The notes under the pieces were generated by a model, which ran no database searches, had not been told where the DNA came from, and saw nothing but the letters and a program-made list of their open reading frames with translations. Below, one piece after another: positions 1-8,754 of a DNA stretch of 64,000 nucleotides; the first letter of the stretch is position 1; each line of letters begins with the position of its first letter. Both the position numbers and the translations under genes were made by a program. The stretch lies in the NCBI RefSeq assembly GCF_008801815.1, contig NZ_VZOX01000020.1; one strand, written 5' to 3'. This DNA is from Edwardsiella anguillarum. GTDB lineage: Bacteria; Pseudomonadota; Gammaproteobacteria; Enterobacterales; Enterobacteriaceae.

Positions 1-63
1 GCCTTCAACATGTTTAAGCATCTGGCCCACAGGCTGTCAGAGAAATACCACCTGGTCGACTGA
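1..63 (+). CDS. yciN: YciN C-terminal fragment (partial, cut by window start)
   Basis: The first 63 bases read in frame 1 as a 20-residue tail ending in KYHLVD followed by TGA. This tail (FNMFKHLAHRLSEKYHLVD) closely matches the end of E. coli YciN, a protein of about 83 residues and unknown function. Only the last quarter is in the window, so nothing can be said about its start. The neighbour sohB on the opposite strand is the same neighbour as in E. coli, which supports the call. The two genes converge with a short gap of 66 bases. Confidence 0.85.
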   Translation, partial: AFNMFKHLAHRLSEKYHLVD

Positions 64-129
64 CGCTGGCCACCCTGCATGCGCCGGATACTGCGAAGGA
101 CGCGACGACACGCGTCCTTCGCGTTTTCC

Positions 130-1176
130 TTAGGGCAGCGGGCGCTGGCTGCGTTGCCACCAGCGCAGCAGCAGCGTATCGGCCCCCTGCGCCGCCGCCA
201 TGCCCATTCGGGCCATGAGCCCCTTACGGCGCACGTAGCGCACGCCGATCACGTCGGCCTGCTCCATCTCCGCGATCAGCAGATCGTCACTGGTGCTCAG
301 CGCATCCACCAGCCCCTTCTCCAGCGCCTGCTCGCCGTACCAGTGCTCGCCGGTCGCCACGCTATCCACGTCCAGCGACGGGCGCTGACGCTGCACAAAC
401 TGCTTGAACAGCAGGTGGGTTTCATCCAGCTCCTGACAGAACTTTTCCCGACCGGCATCGGTATTCTCGCCAAACAGCGTCAGCGTACGCTTAAACTCGC
501 CGGCGGTATGCAGCTCCACGTCGACATCGTTTTTCTTCAGCCAGCGATTAAAGTTGGGGATTTGGGCCACAACCCCAATGGAGCCGATAATAGCGAACGG
601 CGCCGCCACAATACGATCGGCGACGCAGGCCATCATATAGCCGCCGCTGGCCGCTACCTTATCGACCGCCACCGTCAGGCGCACCCCGGCCTGACGCAGA
701 CGCTTTAACTGCGAGGCAGCCAGGCCGTAGCCGTGCACTACGCCTCCCGGACTTTCCAGACGCAGCAGTACGCTATCCTGCGGACCGGCCACCGCCAGCA
801 CCGCGCTGATCTCCTCGCGCAGCGAACCCACCTCGCGAGCATCCATGCTGCCGGCAAAGTCGAGCACATAGACGCAGGGCTTCTCTGCCGCCAGCAGGCC
901 GCCGCGCGCCTCTGACTTACGCTGTTTCTCCTCTGCCTTGGCCACCTTCTTCTGTAGACGGCGCCACTGCTTCAGCGCAGCCCCCTGCAGGCGAGCGCTG
1001 CGCATGCTGCGCTGCATGGTTCGGTACTGTTCGCCCAAGTCCGTCAGCAGCAGCTCTCCGCCGCCGTTACCCTGACGCTGGCGCAGTCCAACCACCAGTA
1101 ATACAACCGCCGCAGCGACCACGACCAGCGTCGCCGCCTTGGCCAAAAACAGGCTATATAAAGATAACCACTCCAC
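130..1176 (-). CDS. sohB: SohB, S49-family inner-membrane peptidase
   Basis: SohB is a predicted periplasm-facing signal-peptide-peptidase-like serine protease of family S49; in E. coli it is a multicopy suppressor of htrA (degP) loss. The protein has one N-terminal membrane segment (about residues 5-30), a basic linker, then the S49 domain. The ASGGY motif gives the likely catalytic Ser about residue 177, and Lys about residue 229 in EFKRT is the probable general base. I chose the GTG start at 1176 (VEWLSLYSLF) because it matches the E. coli N-terminus and gives 348 residues against 349 there; an in-frame ATG exists 14 codons upstream. The gene is divergent from yciK, as in E. coli. Confidence 0.94.
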   Translation of the reverse strand: MEWLSLYSLFLAKAATLVVVAAAVVLLVVGLRQRQGNGGGELLLTDLGEQYRTMQRSMRSARLQGAALKQWRRLQKKVAKAEEKQRKSEARGGLLAAEKPCVYVLDFAGSMDAREVGSLREEISAVLAVAGPQDSVLLRLESPGGVVHGYGLAASQLKRLRQAGVRLTVAVDKVAASGGYMMACVADRIVAAPFAIIGSIGVVAQIPNFNRWLKKNDVDVELHTAGEFKRTLTLFGENTDAGREKFCQELDETHLLFKQFVQRQRPSLDVDSVATGEHWYGEQALEKGLVDALSTSDDLLIAEMEQADVIGVRYVRRKGLMARMGMAAAQGADTLLLRWWQRSQRPLP

Positions 1177-1421
1177 ACTCACCGCCTTGTTGCTCGTTAT
1201 GTTAATGCCATCGGCCAAGGCCTCCTCATCTCCGGAGGCGATAGCCCTGCGTCAGACAGCCTAAGGCCATGTCACAAAATTTCAAGCGTTGTCAGGTAAA
1301 CCGGCGGTAAAACCGCCAGTATGACGCCATTCGTCATATTCCCGTTGACCGGGGCGCAGGCGACGGGCTATAGATCTGCCCTCGGAGAATTTCCCCCCTA
1401 CGCGAACGCTTTGGGAGTGTT

Positions 1422-2186
1422 ATGGTGCAATATCAAGCCCCCGCAGCCCTGTTACAGGGCCGCACTATTCTGGTCACCGGCGCCAGCGCCGGCATTGGCC
1501 GCGAGGCGGCCCTGAGCTACGCCCGCCACGGCGCACGGCTGATCCTGCTAGGTCGCGACGCCGGGCGATTGGGCGCCGTCAGCCGCCAGATCATCACCGA
1601 TGGCGCCCCGAGCCCCCACGTCCTCTGCTGTGATCTGATGACGCTGTCACCGGCGCAGAGCCAGGCGCTGGCGGACGATCTCGCCCGGCGATTCGGTCAT
1701 CTGGATGGTCTGCTCCACTGCGCCGGTCTGCTCGGCAGCATCACACCGCTGGCGCAGCAGGCCTATAGCGAGTGGCAGAGCGTGATGCAGGTCAACCTTA
1801 ACGCCGCATTTCTGTTGACTCGCGATCTGCTGCCGCTGCTGCGGCGAGCCGAGCGAGCCTCGATAATCTTCACCAGCTCCAGCGTCGGACGAGCAGGGCG
1901 TGCCGGCTGGGGCGCCTATGCGGTCTCCAAGTTCGCAACCGAAGGACTGATGCAGGTATGGGCCCAGGAGCTGGCGGGCAGCGCGATACGGGTCAACGCG
2001 ATTAACCCGGGCGCCACGCGTACCGCGATGCGAGCCAGCGCATTTCCCGGCGAAGATCCGCAGACGCTGCGCACTCCGGCGCAGATTATGCCGCTGTATC
2101 TCTATCTGATGGGAGACGACAGCCTGGGGGAAAATGGGCGCAGCCTGGATGCCCAGCCGGGGCGGCGCCCCGGGACAGCCGGTTAA
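1422..2186 (+). CDS. yciK: YciK, short-chain dehydrogenase/reductase
   Basis: A 254-residue classical SDR-family oxidoreductase of unknown physiological substrate. The Rossmann glycine motif TGASAGIG lies at residues 19-26, the catalytic Ser is in TSSS near 152-154, and the YxxxK pair is Tyr166 and Lys170. The C-terminus retains the QPGRRPG tail characteristic of YciK. The start is supported by GGGAG 8 bases upstream. It lies 50 bases before btuR and is probably cotranscribed with it, the same pairing as in E. coli. No cobalamin role is known for YciK; its pairing with btuR is positional evidence only. Confidence 0.95.
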   Translation: MVQYQAPAALLQGRTILVTGASAGIGREAALSYARHGARLILLGRDAGRLGAVSRQIITDGAPSPHVLCCDLMTLSPAQSQALADDLARRFGHLDGLLHCAGLLGSITPLAQQAYSEWQSVMQVNLNAAFLLTRDLLPLLRRAERASIIFTSSSVGRAGRAGWGAYAVSKFATEGLMQVWAQELAGSAIRVNAINPGATRTAMRASAFPGEDPQTLRTPAQIMPLYLYLMGDDSLGENGRSLDAQPGRRPGTAG

Positions 2187-2236
2187 CCCATCGACATGAC
2201 GCGCGGCGCAAGCGCCGCGCTCTGCAGGAGAAAATC

Positions 2237-2827
2237 ATGGATCGGCAACGCCATCAGCAGCGCCAGCAGCGTCTGAAGGACAAAGTGGATGCACGCATCG
2301 CCGCCGCCCGCGAGGAGCGCGGCATCATCATAATTTTTACCGGCAACGGTAAGGGGAAAAGCACCGCCGCCTTCGGTACCGTGGCACGGGCCGTCGGCCA
2401 CGGCAAGCAGGTCGGCGTCGCGCAGTTTATCAAGGGCACCTGGGAAAACGGCGAGCGTAACCTGCTGGAGCCCCACGGCGTCGAATTTCACGTCATGGCC
2501 AGCGGTTTTACCTGGGAAACGCAGGATCGCGAGGCAGATATCCAGGCCGCGCGGCTCGTCTGGCAACAGGCGCAGCGAATGCTCGCCGACCCGCAGTACG
2601 ATCTGGTGGTGCTGGATGAGTTGACCTACATGATCAGCTACCGCTATCTGGCGCTGGAGACTCTGCTCGCCGCCCTGCGCGACCGACCGCCGCACCAGTC
2701 GGTGATCATCACCGGGCGCGCTTGTCACCGCGATCTGATCGCCCTGGCCGATACCGTCAGCGAAATCCGCCCGGAAAAACATGCCTTCAACGCCGGCGTC
2801 AAGGCGCAGAGAGGCATCGACTGGTAA
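2237..2827 (+). CDS. btuR: Cob(I)alamin adenosyltransferase (BtuR/CobO/CobA type)
   Basis: This cytoplasmic enzyme transfers the 5'-deoxyadenosyl group of ATP to cob(I)alamin or cobinamide during corrinoid salvage. At 196 residues it has the family's usual length. The modified P-loop GNGKGKST lies at residues 36-43, followed by the conserved FIKGTW segment and the VVLDELTY motif. A GGAG site lies 10 bases before the ATG. The C-terminus (KAQRGIDW) is typical of BtuR. It converges on cobC with only a 15-base gap, so corrinoid adenosylation and nucleotide-loop assembly genes are adjacent here, unlike E. coli. Confidence 0.96.
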   Translation: MDRQRHQQRQQRLKDKVDARIAAAREERGIIIIFTGNGKGKSTAAFGTVARAVGHGKQVGVAQFIKGTWENGERNLLEPHGVEFHVMASGFTWETQDREADIQAARLVWQQAQRMLADPQYDLVVLDELTYMISYRYLALETLLAALRDRPPHQSVIITGRACHRDLIALADTVSEIRPEKHAFNAGVKAQRGIDW

Positions 2828-2842
2828 TCTCGCGCCGCGGCG

Positions 2843-3442
2843 CTAGTTCACCGCGCTGCGATCGTTAAGGCTGCGGATCACCGCAAAACCCTGTCGGACC
2901 GCGATCAGACTGTGGCTGCCCTGGCTGAATGAGAAGTGCCACATACTCTCCGCCGCCATGCCCAGCAGGCGGGCGCACAGCAGAGAGAGCACCCCCTGAT
3001 GCGCGACCACCAGCACCCGCTGCCCCTCGTGACGCGCCAGCAGCTCTGCCAGCACCGCCTCCACCCGGGCGCTAAAGCCGACGAACCCCTCGCCGCCCGG
3101 CGGCACAGCACTGCGCCAGTCGTCGCACCAAGCGCGATAGGCTGCGCTCTGCTGGCGTGCCAGATCGCGGTGATGGCACAGTTCCCATTCACCAAAGTTG
3201 ATCTCATCGAGCCCCGCATGGACGTGAAACGGCCCCTGCGCGCCGATGATGGGGCGCAGGGTCTGCTGGGTACGCCGCAGGCGGCTGGCGTAGGCGGCGT
3301 CGAACGCGATCCCCTGCAGTTGATGCGCCACGGCCTGCGCCTGCTGGTGTCCCTGCGGCGTCAGCGCCACATCGCTGCTGCCGCAGTAGACGCCATCCCG
3401 ATTGGCCTGCGTCTCACCGTGACGAACCAGATAGAGCTCCAT
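2843..3442 (-). CDS. cobC: Adenosylcobalamin/alpha-ribazole phosphatase
   Basis: CobC dephosphorylates alpha-ribazole-5'-phosphate or adenosylcobalamin-5'-phosphate in the nucleotide-loop pathway. It is a histidine-phosphatase-superfamily protein of 199 residues. The RHG motif at residues 7-9 carries the phospho-accepting His8, and the second active-site His is His148 in VVAHQG. It follows cobS with 9 bases between, so the two form a small operon. E. coli places cobC elsewhere; Salmonella also keeps cobC apart from its cob cluster, so this placement is a lineage feature. Confidence 0.95.
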   Translation of the reverse strand: MELYLVRHGETQANRDGVYCGSSDVALTPQGHQQAQAVAHQLQGIAFDAAYASRLRRTQQTLRPIIGAQGPFHVHAGLDEINFGEWELCHHRDLARQQSAAYRAWCDDWRSAVPPGGEGFVGFSARVEAVLAELLARHEGQRVLVVAHQGVLSLLCARLLGMAAESMWHFSFSQGSHSLIAVRQGFAVIRSLNDRSAVN

Positions 3443-3451
3443 GGGGCATCC

Positions 3452-4189
3452 TCAGTACAGCGACAGCAGAAACACCAGCGCAAACAGCTCGTTTGCCGCG
3501 CCCAGGGTATCCCCGGTCTGCCCCCCCAGCCGCATGTTGATAAAAGCCCGGTACATCAAGGCAAAGAGGTAGGTAATAAACGCGGCCAGCACGGCGTGCC
3601 AATGCAGCAGGCCAAACACCAGCAGCAGACCGATAACCAGGGTCAGCGCGTAGTGGCTGCCGCTGATTTTACCAATATACAGATTGCCCATGCCGCTCTC
3701 GCGCGCATAGCGCTGACGGAACATCATGACGGCCAGCAGCGTGCGGCTGAGCACCGGCATCGCCACCAGCACAGCGTAGATATGCAGGCTACCGCCTGCC
3801 AGGTGCTGGATCAGTAGCACCTGCAGCAGGATCACAAAGATCAGCGCCAGGGTTCCGTTGGTACCAATGCGGCTGTCGCGCATGATCTCCAGCATGCGAT
3901 CGCGCGGACGGGCGGAGAACAGCCCATCGCAGGTGTCCGCCAGGCCGTCGAGGTGAAAGGCGCCGGTCACCAGGGTCGTCGCCAGCACCGCAGCGACCGC
4001 CCCCAGCCAGCTGCCGTAGGTGGTCGCCAGTACGCCATAGGCCAGCGCGCTGATTACCCCGATAACCAAGCCCACAAAAGGAAAATAGATGATGCCGCGC
4101 GGATAATCATTCAGGGTCAGATCATCGCTGCAGCGCGGCGATACCGGGATCCGGGTCATAAACTGCAGGGTCGCAAGAAAGAGTTTCAT
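3452..4189 (-). CDS. cobS: Adenosylcobinamide-GDP ribazoletransferase (cobalamin synthase)
   Basis: CobS joins adenosylcobinamide-GDP to alpha-ribazole (or its phosphate) and is a polytopic inner-membrane enzyme. The 245-residue product has several hydrophobic segments and the conserved polar block GLADTCDGLFSARPRD, which carries the Asp residues expected for metal-nucleotide binding, then RDSRIGTNG. Length agrees with the family (about 247). It is the first gene of the cobS-cobC pair. CobU (the kinase/guanylyltransferase that makes its substrate) is not next to it; the upstream kilobase holds no recognisable gene. Confidence 0.95.
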   Translation of the reverse strand: MKLFLATLQFMTRIPVSPRCSDDLTLNDYPRGIIYFPFVGLVIGVISALAYGVLATTYGSWLGAVAAVLATTLVTGAFHLDGLADTCDGLFSARPRDRMLEIMRDSRIGTNGTLALIFVILLQVLLIQHLAGGSLHIYAVLVAMPVLSRTLLAVMMFRQRYARESGMGNLYIGKISGSHYALTLVIGLLLVFGLLHWHAVLAAFITYLFALMYRAFINMRLGGQTGDTLGAANELFALVFLLSLY

Positions 4190-5120
4190 TGTCCGTTAAG
4201 CCATCCATAAAAAAGTGCCGCACCGTCCCCGCGGCCTCCATCCAGGCAACGCGCCGTGATACGATCCAATAAGGTACTGATACCCCTATAGTAATACCAC
4301 TTTCTGTGCTGGATTCCAGCCTTGGCAGAGGAAAATACCTGAGACAGGCCGTCCGTTCGACTAACCCACTAACTGGACGCGAGGCATCGAAATCTACAGC
4401 CTCACCCTTTTGCAACGCGGTTTGTTGATGCATGTTGGCTTGCCTAAACCTATCCAGCATCACGATGGACATAGAGCCCCGCACCTCGGTGAGCTCCGCG
4501 CCCGATGGGGCCTTAAAAGCCGCACGGCCGCAGTGCACCATTTTTATGTTAGCGTTTCATCAGGCCGATATGCCGTTCATGCCCTCAATCGTCAGCCTCC
4601 GCCAAACCCGATTGGGCGCTGCTTACAGCGCATTCTCTAGGCGTTTTATCACGGCGACGACGATCGGCCTACGGATGCCAAACGCCGGCAAAAAGCCTAC
4701 CTCTGATCGGTCCTGTTAACGTTATCTCGGACCCGCGACGCCCTGCCCCGCAGAGGTGAGCATGGCTCGCTGAGCTTCGGTTCGTGGCTGCGCCAGCCGC
4801 ATGACGGGAGCGGATACCGCTTCGTAGACCGCGGCTGCGTCGACAACGCCGTGCCGATCGCGGTTCACCAAGGGGCGGGCGCTCTGCGGAGGCACCAGCG
4901 CGGCCCCATGACCTCAGCCGACGCTCCGCCGCGCCATAGCCTGGGCGCAGGCCACCATCCCCCGTGACGGATAGCGCTGCCGCTAAAACGCCAGCCGTCT
5001 GGCAGCGGGGGCCTTTTTACGCGGCCGCTCCCTGCCCGGTTTATCCTGGCATTGAACCTAGCGCTCAGGCTTGCCGCGATCGCTGCCACTCAGCGTAGCG
5101 TTTCGCATAATGGTCTTCTC
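4190..5120. other. Long gap between cobS and rluB with no recognisable gene
   Basis: This stretch of over 900 bases contains only short open frames on both strands, none with a convincing ribosome-binding site or a familiar protein family. The longest, about 139 codons on the minus strand (4122-4541), runs into cobS in another frame. I found no cobalamin-riboswitch B12 box, no tRNA and no insertion-sequence ends. It may hold a decayed gene or elements I cannot identify by eye. Confidence 0.5.
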
Positions 5121-5159
5121 CATAAAGAAACACCCTGTCAGCGTAGCGCTCACAGGGTG
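5121..5159 (-). terminator. Rho-independent terminator of rluB
   Basis: Read on the minus strand, the 8-bp stem CACCCTGT/ACAGGGTG closes a loop of 13 bases and is followed by a T-rich run (TTTCTTTATG). It lies about 50 bases after the rluB stop. Confidence 0.75.
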
Positions 5160-5207
5160 GTGGGGACCATCTCATTAACCGCCGTCAGACGGTCTAGCGC
5201 GACAGAC

Positions 5208-6083
5208 TCAGCCGCGCTTCGTGGCCGGCGCACGACGGCTGCCGCCGCTGTGCTGGCCGTGGCGTTTAACCGCACGCCGGATTTGGTTGGCCTTCATTCG
5301 GCGACGCTCACGCTCAACCGGCAGCTTACTGGCGGTCTCCGCCTGCAGCTCCACCAGCTCACGCAGATAGTTAATATTTTCCAGCGGCAGCTCCTGCCAA
5401 CCGCCGCGCGGCAGCCCCTTCGGCAGGGGAAGATCGCCGTAGCGTACGCGGATCAGGCGGCTCACCTGTACGCCGACGGCTTCCCACAGGCGACGCACTT
5501 CGCGGTTACGCCCCTCGGTCAGAGTGACGTTGTACCACTGGTTCAGACCCTCGCCGCCCTGAAAACTGATGCTCTTAAAGCTGGCGGGGCCATCCTCCAG
5601 CTGTACGCCGCGGCGCAGCTGGCGCAGCTTGTCTTCGTCAACCTGGCCGAAAACGCGCACCGCGTACTCACGCTCGACTTCCCGGCTCGGGTGCATGAGA
5701 CGGTTGGCCAGCTCACCGTCCGTAGTAAACAGCAGCAAACCCGAGGTGTTAATATCCAGGCGTCCCACGGCGATCCAACGCGAACCGCGCAGACGGGGAA
5801 GACGATCGAACACCGTCGGGCGTCCTTCTGGATCGCGGCGGGTGCACAGCTCGCCTTCCGGCTTGTAGTAGGCTAGTACGCGGCAGATCTCCTGCTCGGA
5901 CTCACGGATGGAGACCACCCGGCCATCAACGCGGATTTTCATGTTGGGCATCACCTCAACACGATCTCCCAGCGTAGCCAGCTTACCGTCCACGCTGACC
6001 CGCCCCTCTTTGATCAGCGCTTCGATTTCACGGCGTGAGCCATGACCGGCGCGGGCAAGAACTTTCTGTAATTTTTCGCTCAT
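5208..6083 (-). CDS. rluB: 23S rRNA pseudouridine(2605) synthase
   Basis: RluB converts U2605 of 23S rRNA to pseudouridine. The 291-residue protein starts with an S4 RNA-binding domain (about residues 1-60: LQKVLARAGHGSRR) followed by the RsuA-family catalytic domain. The catalytic Asp is Asp110 in GRLDINTSGL, the same number as in E. coli RluB. A basic tail rich in Arg and Lys ends the protein. In E. coli rluB directly precedes yciO; here about 4.3 kb of extra genes separate them. The distinction from RluE/RsuA rests on length, tail and gene order. Confidence 0.96.
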   Translation of the reverse strand: MSEKLQKVLARAGHGSRREIEALIKEGRVSVDGKLATLGDRVEVMPNMKIRVDGRVVSIRESEQEICRVLAYYKPEGELCTRRDPEGRPTVFDRLPRLRGSRWIAVGRLDINTSGLLLFTTDGELANRLMHPSREVEREYAVRVFGQVDEDKLRQLRRGVQLEDGPASFKSISFQGGEGLNQWYNVTLTEGRNREVRRLWEAVGVQVSRLIRVRYGDLPLPKGLPRGGWQELPLENINYLRELVELQAETASKLPVERERRRMKANQIRRAVKRHGQHSGGSRRAPATKRG

Positions 6084-6429
6084 TGAGCAACCTCAGCTGT
6101 CGCCTTCACAGGCGTCGTTATTGTTGACCGGCCGCCGCGGCGACCGGTGCTAAAACAGGCGTCGCTATCCGCCGGGCATGGGCCCGACTCAACGCGGGCG
6201 CTTATTTTACACGAAATCAATGCATATGCCGTGAATAATTTACAGGCCGCGCCCACGGCGATGCCGTAAGCAATTCTTAAGATCTTTCTGCTGTAATGCG
6301 CTGCGTCCCGATAGCCGTGTCAGCTTTTGTCAGGGGCGTAAAATTGCCTAAATCCACTGGGCCAGGGGCCTGGGATCCCGTAGGCTGCCACTATCCCGCG
6401 CGATCCCGCCGGGTTTTAAAGGAGTTTCT
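6084..6429. other. Intergenic region between rluB and a small membrane protein gene
   Basis: The 346 bases separate two divergent genes and must hold both promoters. I see AT-rich patches around 6200-6300 but no promoter hexamers or operator I would defend. Confidence 0.4.
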
Positions 6430-6726
6430 ATGACCGACGTTTCTTCTGCCACTTCGACCACCGGCCGCCTGCGTAGTTTTCTGCAGCAGCAGATGCAATA
6501 CTGGCGGATGTATCTGTCGCGCCAGTCGCGCAAGATGGGGCTGGAGGGCAAACTGCGCCAGGCGCTGATGCTGGTGAGCGCCGTCGTAATGATGACCCTG
6601 CTGATGGCCGGTTTCCTGCTGTTTAATCTGGTGGTCTTAAGCGTCGCCATCGTAGGCGGCCTGCTGGCGCTGCTGCGCCCGCGCCGCCCGATAACCCAGG
6701 GGCCCCGCCACTCTAATCCCTTCTGA
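6430..6726 (+). CDS. Small inner-membrane protein of unknown function
   Basis: The 98-residue product is not one I recognise. It has a polar, Gln/Arg-rich N-terminal half (about residues 1-43) and then a strongly hydrophobic stretch, residues about 46-82, long enough for one long or two short membrane segments, ending in a Pro/Arg-rich tail. The start is well supported by AAAGGAG 8 bases upstream of the ATG. Composition and codon use resemble the neighbouring core genes, so it is likely a real gene. It lies just upstream of holE, same strand, with about 100 bases between. Confidence 0.7.
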   Translation: MTDVSSATSTTGRLRSFLQQQMQYWRMYLSRQSRKMGLEGKLRQALMLVSAVVMMTLLMAGFLLFNLVVLSVAIVGGLLALLRPRRPITQGPRHSNPF

Positions 6727-6831
6727 TTTTCCAGCCGCCGCCCGGTGCGCTTCAGCCATCAACGCGGCGGCCTGCCCTTTTTCCCTCCGCCAAATTCTGA
6801 AATAATAGCCCGATATTCAACGGAGGCTATT

Positions 6832-7059
6832 ATGAGTTTTAATCTGGCAACGCTGCCCCAGGCACAGATGGATCGCATCAATGTCGATCTGGCGGCTAGC
6901 GGGGTATCCTATAAAGAGCGTTACCGTATGCCGGTGATCGCTGAACAGGTCGAACGCGAGCAGCCCGAGGCGCTACGCGGCTATTTCCGGGAACGCCTGC
7001 AGTATTACCGCACCCTGACGCTGCAGACCCTTCCCTATGATATGGACGGTCACCGCTAA
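6832..7059 (+). CDS. holE: DNA polymerase III theta subunit
   Basis: HolE (theta) binds the epsilon proofreading exonuclease in the polymerase III core. The 75-residue product aligns along its length with E. coli theta (76 residues): the segments MDRINVDLAASGVSYKERY and MPVIAEQVEREQPEALR are nearly the same. An in-frame upstream extension exists, but the ATG at 6832 has GGAGG 9 bases upstream and matches the homologue's start. In E. coli holE lies far away; here it sits between rluB and yciO, followed by an AraC-type regulator. Confidence 0.92.
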   Translation: MSFNLATLPQAQMDRINVDLAASGVSYKERYRMPVIAEQVEREQPEALRGYFRERLQYYRTLTLQTLPYDMDGHR

Positions 7060-7092
7060 GGTGTCCAGGCCATTTTCCACCGCGGAGAGCCG

Positions 7093-7491
7093 ATGACCCA
7101 GCAACAACGCAATGCCGCACTGGTCTGCGCCCTGAGCGAATGGATCGAGCGACATCTGGGGCGCGATATCTACCTGGATGAGCTGGCCCGTTATTCAGGC
7201 TATTCGCTATGGCATATGCAAAAGATCTTCCGGGAAACCACCGGTATGTCGCTGGGGCGCTATATTCGCCTGCGCAAGCTCACCGGCGCCGCCCGGCGCC
7301 TGCGCCACAGCGATGAGGGGATCATCGATATCGCGCTGTGCTACGGCTTTGCCTCTCAGTCCCACTTTACCTATATGTTTCGTAAACACTTTGGCATGAC
7401 GCCAACCCGCTACCGTCTGCAGGCCGAGCAGCCCACCACGCCGGCGCCGGCGCTACATCACCAGTACGCCGCCGCGGCGCAAAGCGCCTGA
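7093..7491 (+). CDS. MarA/SoxS-type AraC-family transcriptional regulator
   Basis: The 132-residue protein consists almost only of an AraC DNA-binding domain, like MarA and SoxS. The first helix-turn-helix is near residues 30-55 (LDELARYSGYSLWHMQKIF) and the second near 80-105 (IIDIALCYGFASQSHFTYMF), followed by FGMTPTRYR. There is no ligand-binding domain, so control is probably through its abundance, as for MarA and SoxS. A Pro/Ala-rich tail of about 25 residues is extra. It ends 5 bases before the permease gene, so it is probably cotranscribed with it. Which member of the MarA group it equals, if any, is not resolvable here. Confidence 0.93.
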   Translation: MTQQQRNAALVCALSEWIERHLGRDIYLDELARYSGYSLWHMQKIFRETTGMSLGRYIRLRKLTGAARRLRHSDEGIIDIALCYGFASQSHFTYMFRKHFGMTPTRYRLQAEQPTTPAPALHHQYAAAAQSA

Positions 7492-7496
7492 CGGCC

Positions 7497-8615
7497 ATGT
7501 CTCGCCGCTACCGTGCCACCGCACGCCATCTGGCATCCCTGCTGCGCGATCCACTGCTGCTGCTGCCGCTGCTGCTCGCCATCGCCCTGTTACCCTTTAC
7601 GCCCCTGCCGCTCAGCAGTCTGCCCGCCGCCATCGACTGGCATACGATTATCACGCTGACCGGTCTGCTACTGTTGAGCAAAGGGGTAGAGAACAGCGGC
7701 TACCTTGACTGGCTGGGACAGCGTATCATCGCCCGGCTGCACAGCGAGCGCGCCACCGCGCTGCTGCTGGTCATCGCCTCTCTGCTGCTTGCCGCCGTTT
7801 TGACCAACGATGTCGCGCTGTTTATCGTGATACCGCTGACCCTGGCCCTGAAAAAGCTGGCCAACGTGGCGGTCACCCGGCTGATCGTGCTCGAAGCGCT
7901 GGCGGTCAACGTGGGCTCGCTGCTCACCCCCATCGGCAACCCCCAGAACATCCTGCTCTGGGGGCGCTCGGGGTGGGGGTTCTGGCCGTTTATTGCACAG
8001 ATGCTGCCGCTGGCGGCGACGCTGAGCGCCCTGCTGCTGCTACTGACCTACCTGTCGACGCCGCGCCGCCGCCTCAGACTGCCCAACGCCGCCGCGCCGC
8101 CCGATCGGCGACGTCGCCAGCTGTGGAGCTGTCTCGCGCTGTATCCCCTGTTTATCGCCGCCATCGACGCCGGTTACCCCGCGCCGGGGCTGCTGCTGCT
8201 GGCGGCGGTGTTGCTCTACCTGGCACCGACGACCCTTCGCCGCATCGACTGGCCTCTGCTAGCCGTCTTTATCCTCATGTTTATCGATGTCCGTCTGCTG
8301 ATAAGTCTGCCGCCGCTGGAAGGCCTATGCCAGCGGGCGGCGCAGATGCAAGGGGGGGCGCTGTACCTGGCGGCGATAGCCCTGAGCCAGCTCATCAGCA
8401 ATGTTCCCGCCACCATTCTGCTGCTGGGCATTCAGCCACCCAGTCTCCCCCTGGCCTATGGCGTCAATATCGGCGGCTTTGGTTTTGCGCTGGGCTCCAT
8501 GGCCAACCTGATCGCTCTGCGCATGGCTGGCGGGCGCCGTATCTGGGGCCTATTTCATCTGTACAGCCTCCCCGCCCTGCTGCTGGCGGCGCTGCTCGGC
8601 GGAGGGCTACTGTAG
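7497..8615 (+). CDS. ybiR: YbiR-type inner-membrane anion permease (ArsB/NhaD superfamily)
   Basis: A 372-residue polytopic membrane protein, exactly the length of E. coli YbiR, with about ten hydrophobic segments. Shared blocks include AIDWHTIITL, LTNDVALFIV, GSLLTPIGNPQN and ALSQLISNVPATI; the last two are the paired family signature of ion transporters of the ArsB/NhaD type. Its substrate is not known. It begins 5 bases after the AraC-type regulator and could be its target. The gene is very GC- and Leu-rich, like its neighbours. Confidence 0.87.
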   Translation: MSRRYRATARHLASLLRDPLLLLPLLLAIALLPFTPLPLSSLPAAIDWHTIITLTGLLLLSKGVENSGYLDWLGQRIIARLHSERATALLLVIASLLLAAVLTNDVALFIVIPLTLALKKLANVAVTRLIVLEALAVNVGSLLTPIGNPQNILLWGRSGWGFWPFIAQMLPLAATLSALLLLLTYLSTPRRRLRLPNAAAPPDRRRRQLWSCLALYPLFIAAIDAGYPAPGLLLLAAVLLYLAPTTLRRIDWPLLAVFILMFIDVRLLISLPPLEGLCQRAAQMQGGALYLAAIALSQLISNVPATILLLGIQPPSLPLAYGVNIGGFGFALGSMANLIALRMAGGRRIWGLFHLYSLPALLLAALLGGGLL

Positions 8616-8658
8616 CCTGCGGGCGGCTTATTCCTTCTGGTTATTAATAATCCCACAA

Positions 8659-8679
8659 TGTGATTTAGTAAAGATCACA
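8659..8679. promoter_or_regulatory. Inverted repeat upstream of the substrate-binding-protein gene
   Basis: TGTGAT and ATCACA form a perfect 6-bp inverted repeat separated by 9 bases. It lies about 75 bases before the ATG at 8755, a usual place for an operator. The spacing is too long for a CRP site (TGTGA-N6-TCACA), so the binding protein is unknown. Confidence 0.45.
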
Positions 8680-8754
8680 CTATCGGTTAGCCTGCTCTCA
8701 TCGGCCACCTGCGGCCGCGTCCGAACAACACCAAACCATAAATGAGGCGGGAAT

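Noticed and set aside
4410..4719. Overlapping plus-strand frames of 76 and 95 codons in the cobS-rluB gap
   Set aside because: They overlap each other in different frames, lack start signals and match no family I know; kept only as part of the unexplained gap.
8659..8679. CRP site before the amino-acid binding protein gene
   Set aside because: The half-sites have 11 bases between them, not 6.
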